From positions 1,426,001-1,490,000 of the forward strand of contig OY829383.1 in NCBI GenBank assembly GCA_963691835.1: DNA of 64,000 nucleotides, read 5' to 3'. Below, piece after piece: positions 53,972-63,315 of this stretch. Under the pieces are notes generated by a model. The model did no database searches. It was not told where the DNA came from and saw nothing but the letters and a program-made list of their open reading frames with translations. The stretch comes from G963691835 sp963691835 (GTDB lineage: Bacteria > Pseudomonadota > Alphaproteobacteria > Thalassobaculales > Thalassobaculaceae). Position numbers and translations under genes: made by a program. The number at the start of each line of letters is the position of its first letter. Positions within the stretch are counted from its first letter, which is position 1.

Positions 53972-53999
53972 AATTTAATCAGTGGTCTGCCGAGGTCAA
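53972..53999 (-). promoter_or_regulatory. Promoter of the phasin gene
   Basis: On the minus strand TTGACC (53994-53999) and TAAATT (53972-53977) are separated by 16 nt, a strong sigma-70-type match. It is flanked on both sides by PhaR-like palindromes. Confidence 0.65.
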
Positions 54000-54002
54000 T
54001 GA

Positions 54003-54025
54003 TTTTTTGTGCACCGCACAAAAAA
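54003..54025. promoter_or_regulatory. Perfect 23-bp palindrome, PhaR-like operator upstream of phaP promoter
   Basis: Arms TTTTTTGTGC (54003-54012) and GCACAAAAAA (54016-54025) flank ACC, giving TGC-N3-GCA at the centre within a longer perfect inverted repeat. It starts 4 bp upstream of the -35 box. The same region (53840-54190) otherwise holds no gene. Confidence 0.6.
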
Positions 54026-54190
54026 TGTTGGCATTGCTGCATCCGCGAACAATGGGTCGAGACTGAATAAGAAGCGGACCTTCACAACATTTTTCAGTAA
54101 GTTATGGACATCTGTTCATACGATAAATAAGATCTGTCCGGGAATGAGAAACCTACCTTATGGCTCGCCGGTCGTCGACGGGGGAATGGG

Positions 54191-55537
54191 ATGGTCTTTG
54201 GATTCGCGCGCCAGTTTCAAGGCAATCGGCGAATGACGTCGTCGCTCTTCGGTGCCTTCTGCGCGGCGTTCGTCCTTCTGACGCTGCTGATAGCGGCGCC
54301 CAGGACCGCGGATGCGAAGTACGCCGCCCTGGTCATGGACGTGGAAAGCGGGGAGGTCTTGTTCTCCCGGAACGCCGACACACGGCGATATCCCGCCTCT
54401 CTCACGAAGATCATGACGCTCTATCTCCTGTTTGAAGCGCTGGAGAAAAAGAAGGTCACCCTCAACACGAAGCTCAAGGTCTCCAAACGCGCTGCGGGTC
54501 AACCAGCGTCAAAACTCGGCCTTCGGCGCGGAAAGACCATTCGCGTGGAAGACGCGATCAAGGCATTGGTGGTCAAGTCCGCAAACGATGTTGCGACAGT
54601 TGTCGCCGAGGGACTCGCCGGCTCAGAGATCGCCTTCGCCCGGCGCATGACCGAGAAGGCAAAAGCGCTTGGCATGAAGCGGACCCAGTTCCGCAACGCG
54701 TCCGGCTTGCCGAACCGCCGCCAACTCTCCACCGCCCGGGATATGGCGAAGCTGGGTCTTGCGATCCAGAAGGACTTCCCGCAGTACTACGCCTACTTCC
54801 GGACCTCCCGCTTCAAATGGGGCGGGCGCACCTACCGGAGCCATAACCGGTTGTTAGGGAACTACAAAGGCACCGACGGGGTGAAGACCGGGTATATCCG
54901 CGCCTCGGGCTTCAATCTGGTGTCCTCCGTCAAACGGCCGGAAGCGCATTTGATCGGCGTTGTCTTCGGCGGGAAATCCAGCCGGTCGCGGGACCGCCAT
55001 ATGGTCAAGATTCTGACCAAGGGTTTCAAGACAGCCCGCACGCGCTACGCATTCCGCTTGAACCGGAACGCGCCGCCTTTGCCGCTGCCACGTCCCACGC
55101 AACTGGCGAAGGCCGAGGGAACGACGCCGTCGCTGATTTCGGCGGCGCAAGCGTCGACGCGGACCCCAGCCCCGCCCCCACCACCGGCCCCGCCGGCACA
55201 TGCGTCACTGGATCGGGCAGCCATCCAGGCGGCACCCAGCAGCAAGCCTAAGAAAACATCCGTCTGGGGCATTCAGGTGGGCGCCTATACGTCCGCGAAA
55301 CCGGCGCAGCGGATTCTCCGTACGGTTCGTGAGCACATTCCGGACCTTCCCGAAGACGCGACGGACTCGGTTCAGTCGGTCCGGAAGGAAGCTGGAACGA
55401 TCTTCCGGGCGCGCATCATCGGTCTCGATGAAATTGCCGCCCGGACGGCCTGCGCCGAGTTGGTGGCACGCCATCTCCCCTGCGTGGCCGTGCCGAACGC
55501 GACCGGGCTGGAACTCGCGGAGGTAGGAGAGGGCTGA
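54191..55537 (+). CDS. D-alanyl-D-alanine carboxypeptidase (S11) with C-terminal SPOR domain
   Basis: This 448-residue periplasmic enzyme trims pentapeptide stems of peptidoglycan. After a signal peptide ending near ADA-KY, the penicillin-binding motifs are Ser70-L-T-Lys73, Ser130-A-Asn132 and K-T-G at 232-234. A Pro/Ala-rich linker (about 290-340) leads to a SPOR domain (WGIQVGAYTSAKPAQRILRTV), which binds denuded septal glycan and suggests a role at the division site. The ATG at 54191 has GGGGGAATGGG; an ATG at 54233 is the alternative and would also leave an intact signal peptide. It is divergent from phaP across a 351-bp regulatory gap. Confidence 0.92.
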   Translation: MVFGFARQFQGNRRMTSSLFGAFCAAFVLLTLLIAAPRTADAKYAALVMDVESGEVLFSRNADTRRYPASLTKIMTLYLLFEALEKKKVTLNTKLKVSKRAAGQPASKLGLRRGKTIRVEDAIKALVVKSANDVATVVAEGLAGSEIAFARRMTEKAKALGMKRTQFRNASGLPNRRQLSTARDMAKLGLAIQKDFPQYYAYFRTSRFKWGGRTYRSHNRLLGNYKGTDGVKTGYIRASGFNLVSSVKRPEAHLIGVVFGGKSSRSRDRHMVKILTKGFKTARTRYAFRLNRNAPPLPLPRPTQLAKAEGTTPSLISAAQASTRTPAPPPPPAPPAHASLDRAAIQAAPSSKPKKTSVWGIQVGAYTSAKPAQRILRTVREHIPDLPEDATDSVQSVRKEAGTIFRARIIGLDEIAARTACAELVARHLPCVAVPNATGLELAEVGEG

Positions 55538-55571
55538 CGCCTTGCGCCAACCCGACCCAACGGGCGTCTCC

Positions 55572-56957
55572 TCAGAGAGCAGGAACCTCGACATCCGCGG
55601 CAACCAAAGCCGAGCGGAGGTCATCCTTGAGACGCTCCAAACCGTCGGCCGACGTTGACTCACACCGGGCCACCAGCACCGCCTGGGTGTTGGACGCCCT
55701 AAGCAGCCACCAGCCATAGGCCGTGTTCACCCGCACGCCATCCACCTCCGACACGTCGATGCCGTCCTGCGCCGCAAGGTATGCCTTTACCGCATCAATG
55801 GCGCCGAACTTCTTGGTATCGGCGCAGTCAATTCGGATCTCCGGGGTGTTGAACAGGTCGGGCAGCCGTTTCCGCCAGTCCGAAAGCTTCTCGTCCCGGT
55901 TGGCGAGGATCTCCAGCACCCGGACAGCGGCATAGAGCGCATCATCGAACCCGTAATACCGGTCCCGGAAGAACACGTGCCCGCTCATTTCACCCGCGAG
56001 AGGGGAGTCGACCTCTTTCATCTTCACTTTGATGAGCGAATGGCCGGTCCGCCACATCAAAGGCGTGCCACCGTGGGCCGCGACATGGTCGTAGAGGACC
56101 TGGCTCGCCTTCACATCGCCGATGATCGTGGCACCAGGATGGGTTTTCAGCACATCCTCCGCCAGCAACATCAGAAGCTGGTCTCCGAACAGCATCTCAC
56201 CTTCGTCATCGACGAGACCGATACGGTCGCCATCCCCGTCGAACGCGATGCCGACATCCGCCCCGCCATCGCGGACCGTGGTGATCAGGTCCGCCAGGTT
56301 TTCCGGTACAGAAGGATCCGGATGGTGGTTGGGGAAGGTGCCGTCGACCTCGATGTACAGGACACTGTGGGAAGACGGCAGACGGGTGCAGATGTCCCGA
56401 ACCACGGGCCCAGCCGCGCCGTTTCCGCAATCCCAAACCACGGAAAGCTGGCGCGATCCGGCGTAGCCCTCCATAAGGCGGTCGAGATAGGCATCGTGGG
56501 TATCGGTCTGGCGGATCTCTCCGTCCGCGACGACAAAGTCGCCGGCCGCTGCCAGCGCGCCGAGCTTCTGGATGTCATCGCCGAAGAACGGCCCCGTGCC
56601 GAACATCATTTTGAAGCCGTTGTAGTCGGGCGGATTGTGGGAGCCGGTCACCATGATCCCGCCATCAGCCTCAAGATGGTGGACCGCGAAGTACAGTTGA
56701 GGTGTGGGGCACTGCCCGATATCGGCAACCTCGAGCCCAGTCGACGCCAGGCCGTCGGCCAGGGCTTGCGCCATCTCGGGGGAACTCAGCCTGCCGTCCC
56801 GTCCGACCGCAACCTTCTTGCCGCCGTCCCGAACCAGGATGGAGCCGTACGCCCGGCCGATCGCGGTGGCATCCTCAGCCGACAAGGTGTCTCCGACGAT
56901 GCCGCGGATATCGTACTCCCGCAGGATCGTCGGGTCGAAATCGTGCCCCGCCGACAT
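55572..56957 (-). CDS. manB: Phosphomannomutase/phosphoglucomutase
   Basis: This 461-residue alpha-D-phosphohexomutase interconverts hexose 6- and 1-phosphates. It shows the four domains: FDPTILREYDIRGIVG at the start, the phosphoserine loop TGSHNPPDYNGFKM, the metal loop AFDGDGDRIGLVD, the sugar-binding GEMSGHVFF, and the C-terminal phosphate loop LLRASNTQAVLVARCE. Length fits AlgC/ExoC-type enzymes. The ugd stop overlaps its ATG by one base (TAATG). With galU and ugd it forms an operon for UDP-glucose and UDP-glucuronate supply. Confidence 0.94.
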   Translation of the reverse strand: MSAGHDFDPTILREYDIRGIVGDTLSAEDATAIGRAYGSILVRDGGKKVAVGRDGRLSSPEMAQALADGLASTGLEVADIGQCPTPQLYFAVHHLEADGGIMVTGSHNPPDYNGFKMMFGTGPFFGDDIQKLGALAAAGDFVVADGEIRQTDTHDAYLDRLMEGYAGSRQLSVVWDCGNGAAGPVVRDICTRLPSSHSVLYIEVDGTFPNHHPDPSVPENLADLITTVRDGGADVGIAFDGDGDRIGLVDDEGEMLFGDQLLMLLAEDVLKTHPGATIIGDVKASQVLYDHVAAHGGTPLMWRTGHSLIKVKMKEVDSPLAGEMSGHVFFRDRYYGFDDALYAAVRVLEILANRDEKLSDWRKRLPDLFNTPEIRIDCADTKKFGAIDAVKAYLAAQDGIDVSEVDGVRVNTAYGWWLLRASNTQAVLVARCESTSADGLERLKDDLRSALVAADVEVPAL

Positions 56958-58288
56958 TACTCTGCCGCCTCGGCCCGGTGGGCCGCCGGCCGGCCGATCG
57001 AGATGTAGTCAAAGCCTGCATCGACCATGTCGGAAGGGTCGTACACATTGCGCAGGTCAACGATCACCGGGTTCTTCAGCAGGGAGCGGACCCGCGCCAT
57101 GTCGAGGGCGCGGAACTCATTCCACTCGGTCACGATGACAAGGGCATCGGCACCGCCCATCGTCTCATAGCTGGTCTCGCAATAGACGACGTCCGGCAGC
57201 ATATGACACGCCTCGGTCATGCCCTCGGGGTCATAGGCCCGGATGGTGGCGCCCTGCTCTTCCAACGCTGGAACGATGTCCAGGCTGGGGCTGTCCCGCA
57301 TATCGTCCGTGTTCGGCTTGAAGGTCAGACCCAGCACGGCAATGGTCTTGCCCGACACATCGCCCCCGCAGGCCGCCACGATCTTGTCGGCCATGCGCAA
57401 CTTCCGCTTGGTGTTGATATCAACCACCGTCTCAACAATGCGAAGCGGCGACTGCGCCTCTTGGGCGGTCCGGACAAGTGCCAGCGTATCCTTCGGGAAG
57501 CAGGACCCGCCGTAGCCCGGCCCCGGATGCAGGAACTTCTTGCCGATACGGCCGTCCAACCCGATGCCCTTCGAGACGTCATGCACGTCGGCGCCAACCT
57601 GCTCGCAGAGATCGGCGATCTCGTTGATGAAGGTGATCTTGGTGGCGAGAAACGTGTTGGCCGCGTACTTGATCAGCTCGCTGGTTTGCAGCGTCGTCAC
57701 CAGCATCGGCGTCTCGATCAGGTTCAGCGGGCTGTAAAGCTCCCGCATGGTCTCGCGCGCCCGCTCGCCATCCGTCCCGATGACGACCCGGTCGGGCCGC
57801 ATGAAGTCTTCGATGGCGGAGCCTTCCCGCAGGAACTCGGGATTGGAACAAACGTCGAAGTCCGCATCGGGCCGGACTCGCTTGACGATCGCCTCGACCT
57901 CCCGGCCCGTACCGACGGGCACTGTCGACTTGGTGACGATCACCGCGTAGTCGGTCAACGCTTCGGCGATCTCCTCGGCGGCCTTGTAGACGTAGCTGAG
58001 ATCCGCATGCCCATCGCCCCGCCGGCTGGGCGTGCCGACCGCGATGAAGACCGCCTGAACCCCTTCCACACCCTTCTTGAGGTCGGTTGTGAAGCTGAGG
58101 CGGCCTGCCTTCACGTTCTGATGGACGAGGCTGTCGAGACCGGGCTCGAAGATCGGCATTTCGCCTTCAAGAAGACGAGCGATCTTGCCCTCGTCCTTGT
58201 CGACACAGACCACCTCGTGGCCAAACTCGGAGAAACAGGCGCCGGAGACGAGCCCGACATATCCGGTTCCGATCATCGCGATGCGCAT
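56957..58288 (-). CDS. ugd: UDP-glucose 6-dehydrogenase
   Basis: This 443-residue enzyme oxidises UDP-glucose to UDP-glucuronate with two NAD. It begins MRIAMIGTGYVGLVSGACFSE (NAD Rossmann) and has VGTPSRRGDGHADLSYVYKAA, the catalytic-Cys loop GPGYGGSCFPKDTLAL, and the UDP-binding C-terminal domain (VLGLTFKPNTDDMRDSPSLDIV). It lies 10 bp after galU and is coupled to manB. The product feeds capsule, exopolysaccharide or glucuronosyl lipid synthesis. Intact and standard length. Confidence 0.96.
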   Translation of the reverse strand: MRIAMIGTGYVGLVSGACFSEFGHEVVCVDKDEGKIARLLEGEMPIFEPGLDSLVHQNVKAGRLSFTTDLKKGVEGVQAVFIAVGTPSRRGDGHADLSYVYKAAEEIAEALTDYAVIVTKSTVPVGTGREVEAIVKRVRPDADFDVCSNPEFLREGSAIEDFMRPDRVVIGTDGERARETMRELYSPLNLIETPMLVTTLQTSELIKYAANTFLATKITFINEIADLCEQVGADVHDVSKGIGLDGRIGKKFLHPGPGYGGSCFPKDTLALVRTAQEAQSPLRIVETVVDINTKRKLRMADKIVAACGGDVSGKTIAVLGLTFKPNTDDMRDSPSLDIVPALEEQGATIRAYDPEGMTEACHMLPDVVYCETSYETMGGADALVIVTEWNEFRALDMARVRSLLKNPVIVDLRNVYDPSDMVDAGFDYISIGRPAAHRAEAAE

Positions 58289-58298
58289 GGGGGCACCT

Positions 58299-59171
58299 TT
58301 ACGTAGCGTAGGAGTTCAAAATGGACCGCACGGAGTCCGCCATCTCCGCCCGGTCCAGGGCATAGGCGATATTGGCTTCCAGGAAGCCGATCTTGTTGCC
58401 GCAGTCGAAGCGGCGGCCTTCGAACAGATAGCCGTTGAAAGGCTGAAGGCCCAATTGCCGGGCAAGCGCATCGGTCAACTGGATCTCGCCACCGGCTCCC
58501 CGCTCAAACCGCGCCAAGTCCTCAAAGACCTTCGGTTGGAGAATGTAGCGGCCGATGACGGCGAGGTTTGAGGGCGCTTCCTCCGGCTTCGGCTTCTCCA
58601 CGAGACCCCGCACCTCGACCATGCGGTCGTCGACGTCTCCGGGCTTTACCACCCCGTAGGATGCCGTTGCCTCCTTCTCCACTTCCATCAGCGCGATCAT
58701 GTTGCCGCCGACCTTGTTGTAGGCATCGATCATCTGGGCAAGGCAGCCCCGCTTCGCAAGGATCAGGTCGTCGGCGAGGAGGACGGCGACAGGTTCCTGG
58801 CCGACAAAGTTCCGGCCGCACCAGACGGCATGTCCAAGCCCCAGCGGCTCCTGCTGGCGGGTATAGGCCATCTGGCCCGGCTCAGGAATGGTCGCTTTGA
58901 CCACCCGGAGAGAATCGTCCTTGCCCCGCTCCGTCAGCATTTGCTGGAGCTCAAACGTATGGTCGAAGTGATCTTCGATCGCCGCCTTGCCGCGGCCAGT
59001 GACGAAAATGAACTCCTCGATACCCGCCTCTCGCGCCTCTTCAACCGCATACTGGATCAGCGGTTTGTCGACGACCGGCAGCATCTCCTTCGGCATCGAC
59101 TTCGTCGCGGGGAGAAAGCGCGTACCGAGACCACCGACCGGAAAGATGGCCTTGCGCACGGGAACGGGCAT
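58299..59171 (-). CDS. galU: UTP-glucose-1-phosphate uridylyltransferase
   Basis: This 290-residue nucleotidyltransferase makes UDP-glucose. Motifs are KAIFPVGGLGTRFLPATKSMPKEMLPVVDKPLIQYAVEEA (nucleotide loop and catalytic Lys), FVTGRGKAAIEDHFD, PLGLGHAVWCGRNFVG, AVLLADDLI, and the C-terminal EIQLTDALARQ with GRRFDCGNKIGFLEANI. GGAG precedes the ATG. It is the first gene of galU-ugd-manB, whose likely promoter lies in the 119-bp gap before the J-domain gene. Confidence 0.96.
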   Translation of the reverse strand: MPVPVRKAIFPVGGLGTRFLPATKSMPKEMLPVVDKPLIQYAVEEAREAGIEEFIFVTGRGKAAIEDHFDHTFELQQMLTERGKDDSLRVVKATIPEPGQMAYTRQQEPLGLGHAVWCGRNFVGQEPVAVLLADDLILAKRGCLAQMIDAYNKVGGNMIALMEVEKEATASYGVVKPGDVDDRMVEVRGLVEKPKPEEAPSNLAVIGRYILQPKVFEDLARFERGAGGEIQLTDALARQLGLQPFNGYLFEGRRFDCGNKIGFLEANIAYALDRAEMADSVRSILNSYAT

Positions 59172-59290
59172 GGGAACTCCAGATTAATCGCACCGAGGCG
59201 ACGTGCCGGAACCTGGCAACTGAGTGGCCGGCACCCGCGAAAACGGTGCCCGTTATTGCCACAGCGCCACCGATTTAGGCAAGGAAACCC

Positions 59291-60019
59291 TCAGGACGTA
59301 CCAAGAAGAGTGTCTTTTGCGCGATTGATCTGACTGGCGAGCCACGTAGAACCGCCACGATCGGGGTGATTCGCCTTCATAAGCCGCTTGTGCGCCTCCC
59401 GGACGTCATCCGGGGATGCTCCTTCCTCAAGCCCAAGAATGCTGAGGGCCTGAGCCCGCGACATTGGCCCGCCACCGCCGCCGCCGGACGATTGCCCACT
59501 CTCGCCCGCGCCGGACGCCATCTCCCGCCATTCGTCGCCGTGAACCCGGTCAAGATAGGTTTCCAGGACCTGGGCGCTCTGCTCATCTGTCGCCGCCGCT
59601 TCCGCGAGAAGGTCGATCAGATCCGCAAGTTCCATCTCCGCAAGCGCCGCCCCGGCAAATCGCCCGGCGATAACGCGACCGGCCATGGCGCCTGAATCGT
59701 GATCCAGAGTCATTTCAAGGAGATCAGTCTGGATGGTCGACGTCTGACCCGGCGTGGGCCCGCTGGCATTCTTGAAGGTGGTGCGGAGCGTGTTCCAGAC
59801 CGAGCGCCACCGCAGCAGGAACGGCAGGGCCACACCCGCGACCCACCACAGAAGGTCGAGCCGCGCCCGGAACACGACAAGGCCGACCAGCACGATCAGG
59901 ATGATCAGCCCAAGCCATGTAAGGCCGCGCTTCAGGCCCTGAGGCGGGGTGTTGACGAACCAATAGGCCACCAATCCGAGGCCAACGATCAGGGAGATCG
60001 CGAAGACGAGATAGATCAC
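59291..60019 (-). CDS. Membrane-anchored J-domain protein
   Basis: This 242-residue protein has two N-terminal TM helices (about residues 2-22 and 35-52, possibly a third at 56-70), a cytoplasmic helical part, a Gly-rich linker (SSGGGGGG) and a C-terminal J-like domain with the H-P-D motif in MKANHPDRGG. The J domain is short, resembling the Tim14/Pam18 or DjlC type, and would recruit DnaK/Hsp70 to the membrane. The start is a GTG at 60019 with GGGAG inside the end of the upstream VWA gene, only 13 bp past its stop. The client is unknown. Confidence 0.85.
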   Translation of the reverse strand: MIYLVFAISLIVGLGLVAYWFVNTPPQGLKRGLTWLGLIILIVLVGLVVFRARLDLLWWVAGVALPFLLRWRSVWNTLRTTFKNASGPTPGQTSTIQTDLLEMTLDHDSGAMAGRVIAGRFAGAALAEMELADLIDLLAEAAATDEQSAQVLETYLDRVHGDEWREMASGAGESGQSSGGGGGGPMSRAQALSILGLEEGASPDDVREAHKRLMKANHPDRGGSTWLASQINRAKDTLLGTS

Positions 60020-60032
60020 GCGCAGCTCCCGC

Positions 60033-60896
60033 TCAGCGGTTCATTTGATTGGTGAGGAGGCGGACCGGCTCCCCGCCTTGCCGGGCCGCATAAGACGTCA
60101 GCGCCTTGCGCCCGCCCGCCGCATAGACGGCGACCGCGGCCAGGAGATCCCGGAGTTGCTTCGCGCTGCTGGCATCAAACCGGCAATAGGCCCCCTTGGT
60201 GAGCTGGGCAATCTGCTGGAGCACCCGGGCCGATACCGCCTCACCTCCCTCGTGGAAGCAGAAAACCGGAACGCCCAAAACGCCGAGTTCGCCCGCCACA
60301 TGGCACAGCCGGTCCACATCCTCTTCGACCATATCGCCGACGAACACCACCGCCTGAACCCGCTTCACCTTGGTTTCCGTCACCGCGTGGCGGAGAACCC
60401 GCTCAATCTGGGTTCGCCCGCCGACACAGCGCACCCGAGTCATCTGGCGCAGCAGCGCATCCCCATCGGTGGACCAGTCCCCCGCATGGAACTCGCCAAA
60501 GCCGCGATAGTAGGCAAGCTGGATCGAGAGACCACCGAGGGACGAGGTTTCCCGGAACATCTCTCCCTGGATGTGACACGCGGTGTCCCAACTCGGCTCC
60601 CGGCTGGCGGTCGCATCCATCGCGAAGATAAGCCGCCCGCCGCCGCTGCCCGGTGCCATCGCACGGACCTTGCCGACAAAAGCGGCTACGTCGGCCGCAG
60701 ATGACCGTTTGGCCGCCGGCTCGGCGCCAGTGCCCGCTGTCTGAACCGACTGGCCCGATTGCTCCTGGCTCTGACCGGAGGGTCCGTTAGAGGTTGTCTG
60801 CGGCGGGGTTCCACGCGCCTGCTTGAGAAACGCGTCAACCGCCCCCGGTTCGGACCGGGCCGGTCTGGTCGGTACCCGTTTGTCATCGGCGGTCAT
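60033..60896 (-). CDS. VWA-domain protein
   Basis: This 287-residue soluble protein has a Pro/Ser/Gln-rich N-terminal 95 residues, then a von Willebrand A-like domain. The first strand and metal-site variant are RLIFAMDATASREPSWD (D-x-T-x-S), with a downstream GGRTQIERVLRHAV and VVFVGDMVEED as the other two MIDAS regions. It has no TM helix or signal peptide. The next gene is a membrane J-domain protein 13 bp away, so the two are likely co-expressed. VWA proteins with chaperone partners often assemble complexes; that is the only functional hint. Confidence 0.85.
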   Translation of the reverse strand: MTADDKRVPTRPARSEPGAVDAFLKQARGTPPQTTSNGPSGQSQEQSGQSVQTAGTGAEPAAKRSSAADVAAFVGKVRAMAPGSGGGRLIFAMDATASREPSWDTACHIQGEMFRETSSLGGLSIQLAYYRGFGEFHAGDWSTDGDALLRQMTRVRCVGGRTQIERVLRHAVTETKVKRVQAVVFVGDMVEEDVDRLCHVAGELGVLGVPVFCFHEGGEAVSARVLQQIAQLTKGAYCRFDASSAKQLRDLLAAVAVYAAGGRKALTSYAARQGGEPVRLLTNQMNR

Positions 60897-61012
60897 CTGG
60901 TCCTCGTCTTCCTCCCGTCGTCCCTATTATGGTGTCGCAACCCGGAGCAAATCCAGGATGCGCGATGTCAGGACACAGCGGCTTAAATATGGGGCGCCCG
61001 GCCAAAAGGAAC

Positions 61013-61510
61013 ATGGGGTGGTTCTCCATCCGTGCGATGGTACCCGATGACGCGGTTCGGGTGAGCGAGATGGCGGCTGCGTTGTCCGCCCATGAAGGAC
61101 AACCGCCGGCACCGTTCTCAGCCGATGATGTGATCCGATGGGGCTTCGGCGATGAGAAACGATATGACGGGCTGATCGCCGTCGCCGAGGACACAACCAT
61201 CGGCTATGCGCTCTATCACGACAGTTTCAGTGTTGGGCTGGGGACGCCAGGCCTACACATGCTCGACTTGTTCGTTGAAGACGCGGCACGGGGACGGGGC
61301 GTCGGCCGTGCCCTGATCGCAGAGCTGGGCCGGATCTGCACAGACCGGGGGGGCGCCTGGCTGACTTGGCAGGCACTTCCCGGCAATGCCCTTGCGATGG
61401 ATTTTTATCAGACGATTGGCGCGCGCCGTTTCGTCGCGGCGAACTTCGAACTCGACCGGGACGGAATGGCCAACCTCCAAAGAGCGGCACCCAAACGGAG
61501 CGAGGACTGA
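61013..61510 (+). CDS. GNAT family N-acetyltransferase
   Basis: This 165-residue acetyl-CoA-dependent transferase has the GNAT fold. Visible parts are the N-terminal FSIRAMVPDDAVRVSEMAAAL, the acetyl-CoA pyrophosphate loop in LDLFVEDAARGRGVGRALIAELG (R-x-x-G-x-G/A), and the NALAMDFYQTIGARRF block. It resembles diamine or amino-group acetyltransferases, but the substrate is not set. The ATG at 61013 has AAGGA adjacent; in-frame ATGs at 60929 and 60989 would add 28 or 8 residues without GNAT features. It is divergent from the VWA gene. Confidence 0.88.
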   Translation: MGWFSIRAMVPDDAVRVSEMAAALSAHEGQPPAPFSADDVIRWGFGDEKRYDGLIAVAEDTTIGYALYHDSFSVGLGTPGLHMLDLFVEDAARGRGVGRALIAELGRICTDRGGAWLTWQALPGNALAMDFYQTIGARRFVAANFELDRDGMANLQRAAPKRSED

Positions 61511-61545
61511 TCTCAAACCGCCCTTTTGGGCCGGCAGAGGCAGAC

Positions 61546-63315
61546 CTATCGGATATCGGAGACGCACAGCGCGTCGCCATCCACCTCAAGCACGACGCGA
61601 CCATCAGCAAGCCCCCCCGATGTCTCGGTCGTTCTCGCATGGCCTTCGTACACATCGCCCCCTTTTCCGATCACACCTGCCAAGGACGGCTTCAAGGACG
61701 GAAAGGCAACACCGGCCACACGATCGTTCGGTCCGATAACCCAAAGCGTTTTCCGAAACCGCGGTACCGGGAAACTGCTTTTGCCGCCGCTCACGTCAAG
61801 GACGAGCCGCCAGCCACCTGGATCATCGGCTATGGCTTGGGCGACTAGGAGACGAACGGAGCAGGCTTCCGTTCCGGTCCGCCAACCCGCCGGTGCCAAC
61901 TGGCCAACGCGTTCCGCCAAGCCATCATGGAAGGGGGCAAGACCCAGGTCTCTGTACGCAGGCGCCTTTCGCGCTACAACGGTTGGGTCGGGAAAAGCGC
62001 CCCGGTACGCTTCCATATCCCGGACATCTGCGATCAAGGCGGACCGCGCCAAGGCAAGTCCGCGATGGGTGCCTGTGCGCTTGTCCAAGTAGATCACGTG
62101 GTTCACCAGCACGAAGACCGCCATGAACGCGAGAAGACCACCGATCGCCCACCGCGCTCGTCCTCCAATGACCCGAAGGAGCGCTTCGCTGCGCCCCAAA
62201 GCCAAGAGCGCTAACGCGGCGACCCCTACATGAACCGGGGTTGTGTACCGGCTTGCCGACGACTGACCGATACCGATGTCGACCCGTCCGACTGCCGTCA
62301 AGAATGCCGAGCCCAGAACGAACGCGATGACGCCGATCAGAACCCATTCGGAACGACTGAGACGGTGCCGCCAACGGGTGGCCGACAACACAATGACACC
62401 GACCATCGCCAGCAGCAGCGGAATTCCCGGAATCCAGGCCACCACTTTCTTGGGCACGAACGGCGCACCGAGATACATGACCACGTAGGCGATCATTTGA
62501 TCCGGACGCAGCAAGCTGAGGAGGGGATTGCCATGATGGCCCGGGCTTTCGTACCCAGTGAAGTAGAGGGTCCAAGCCAGGATCGATGCACCGCATACAA
62601 ACAAGGCGACACCCCGCCCAGCCTGCCAGACAAAGGCCAGAGCCGCGACCAGGGGCCAAACCAGCAGACCCGATGCCATGGTGGTGCTCGCCGTCGCCGA
62701 AGCAGCAATCGCTGCGAGGAAGGGTATCCATCGCAAGCGCGGCCGTGGCGTGCCGTCGCGGTTTAGCGTTGCCGTAGCAAGGCACCAAACCGACAGGGTG
62801 GCGAGTGCATAAACACCAACGAACTGGACCTGAAAGCCCCAGATCAGATTCTCAAGCTGACGGGCCGAGAACAGCAGGACCACGATGCTTGAAAGAACGA
62901 TGATGGATGCCGGTTGCCACGGCGACTTCCCCGTTCCATCTGGTCCGGACGTGAGATAGAGCCGCCAGAGCAGAATTCCGTGTAGCAACTGAATGACCCA
63001 GATGGCCGTTAGGCTTAGGATTCCTGTCCCGCTGGCCACGTCATAGTCCGCGAAGAACAGAAGCCTCGCGAGCCCCAACCGATGCTCGTTGTGCAGAGAC
63101 AAAAGAAGGCTGGGATCGAGCGACACCCGCCATTCCCGGAAAAGGTCGATTGTCTCCCACTCGTCCCAGGCGGGAATGGGGGTGTAGAGAAGGAGGCTCC
63201 AAAGGGCGGTCGACGCGAAGACAAGACCTGCGATGGCCGCGGCGGCGCCCGCGAAGCGGCGTCCGTGCACGGCAAAAGTCACCCGATCCAAGCCGGGTTC
63301 GCGCGTCGTCCTCAA
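61546..63315 (-). CDS. Polytopic membrane protein, possible GT-C glycosyltransferase
   Basis: This 589-residue protein has about ten or eleven TM helices in residues 20-420 and a soluble C-terminal domain of about 165 residues. The first periplasmic loop contains PAWDEWETIDLFREW and LHNEHRLGLARLLFFADY, an acidic loop placement like GT-C glycosyltransferases that use lipid-linked sugars. The C-terminal part ends with LWVIGPNDRVAGVAF and a GDALCVSDI tail that recurs in the partial gene at the right edge. The start is uncertain: TTG at 63315 or GTG at 63282. No recognised family; GT-C is an inference from topology. Confidence 0.6.
   Translation of the reverse strand: MRTTREPGLDRVTFAVHGRRFAGAAAAIAGLVFASTALWSLLLYTPIPAWDEWETIDLFREWRVSLDPSLLLSLHNEHRLGLARLLFFADYDVASGTGILSLTAIWVIQLLHGILLWRLYLTSGPDGTGKSPWQPASIIVLSSIVVLLFSARQLENLIWGFQVQFVGVYALATLSVWCLATATLNRDGTPRPRLRWIPFLAAIAASATASTTMASGLLVWPLVAALAFVWQAGRGVALFVCGASILAWTLYFTGYESPGHHGNPLLSLLRPDQMIAYVVMYLGAPFVPKKVVAWIPGIPLLLAMVGVIVLSATRWRHRLSRSEWVLIGVIAFVLGSAFLTAVGRVDIGIGQSSASRYTTPVHVGVAALALLALGRSEALLRVIGGRARWAIGGLLAFMAVFVLVNHVIYLDKRTGTHRGLALARSALIADVRDMEAYRGAFPDPTVVARKAPAYRDLGLAPFHDGLAERVGQLAPAGWRTGTEACSVRLLVAQAIADDPGGWRLVLDVSGGKSSFPVPRFRKTLWVIGPNDRVAGVAFPSLKPSLAGVIGKGGDVYEGHARTTETSGGLADGRVVLEVDGDALCVSDIR

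Noticed and set aside
55538..55571. Possible terminator between the D,D-carboxypeptidase and manB genes (GACGCC...GGCGTC)
   Set aside because: Only six pairs around a loop of about 20 nt and no T-tract; too weak to call.
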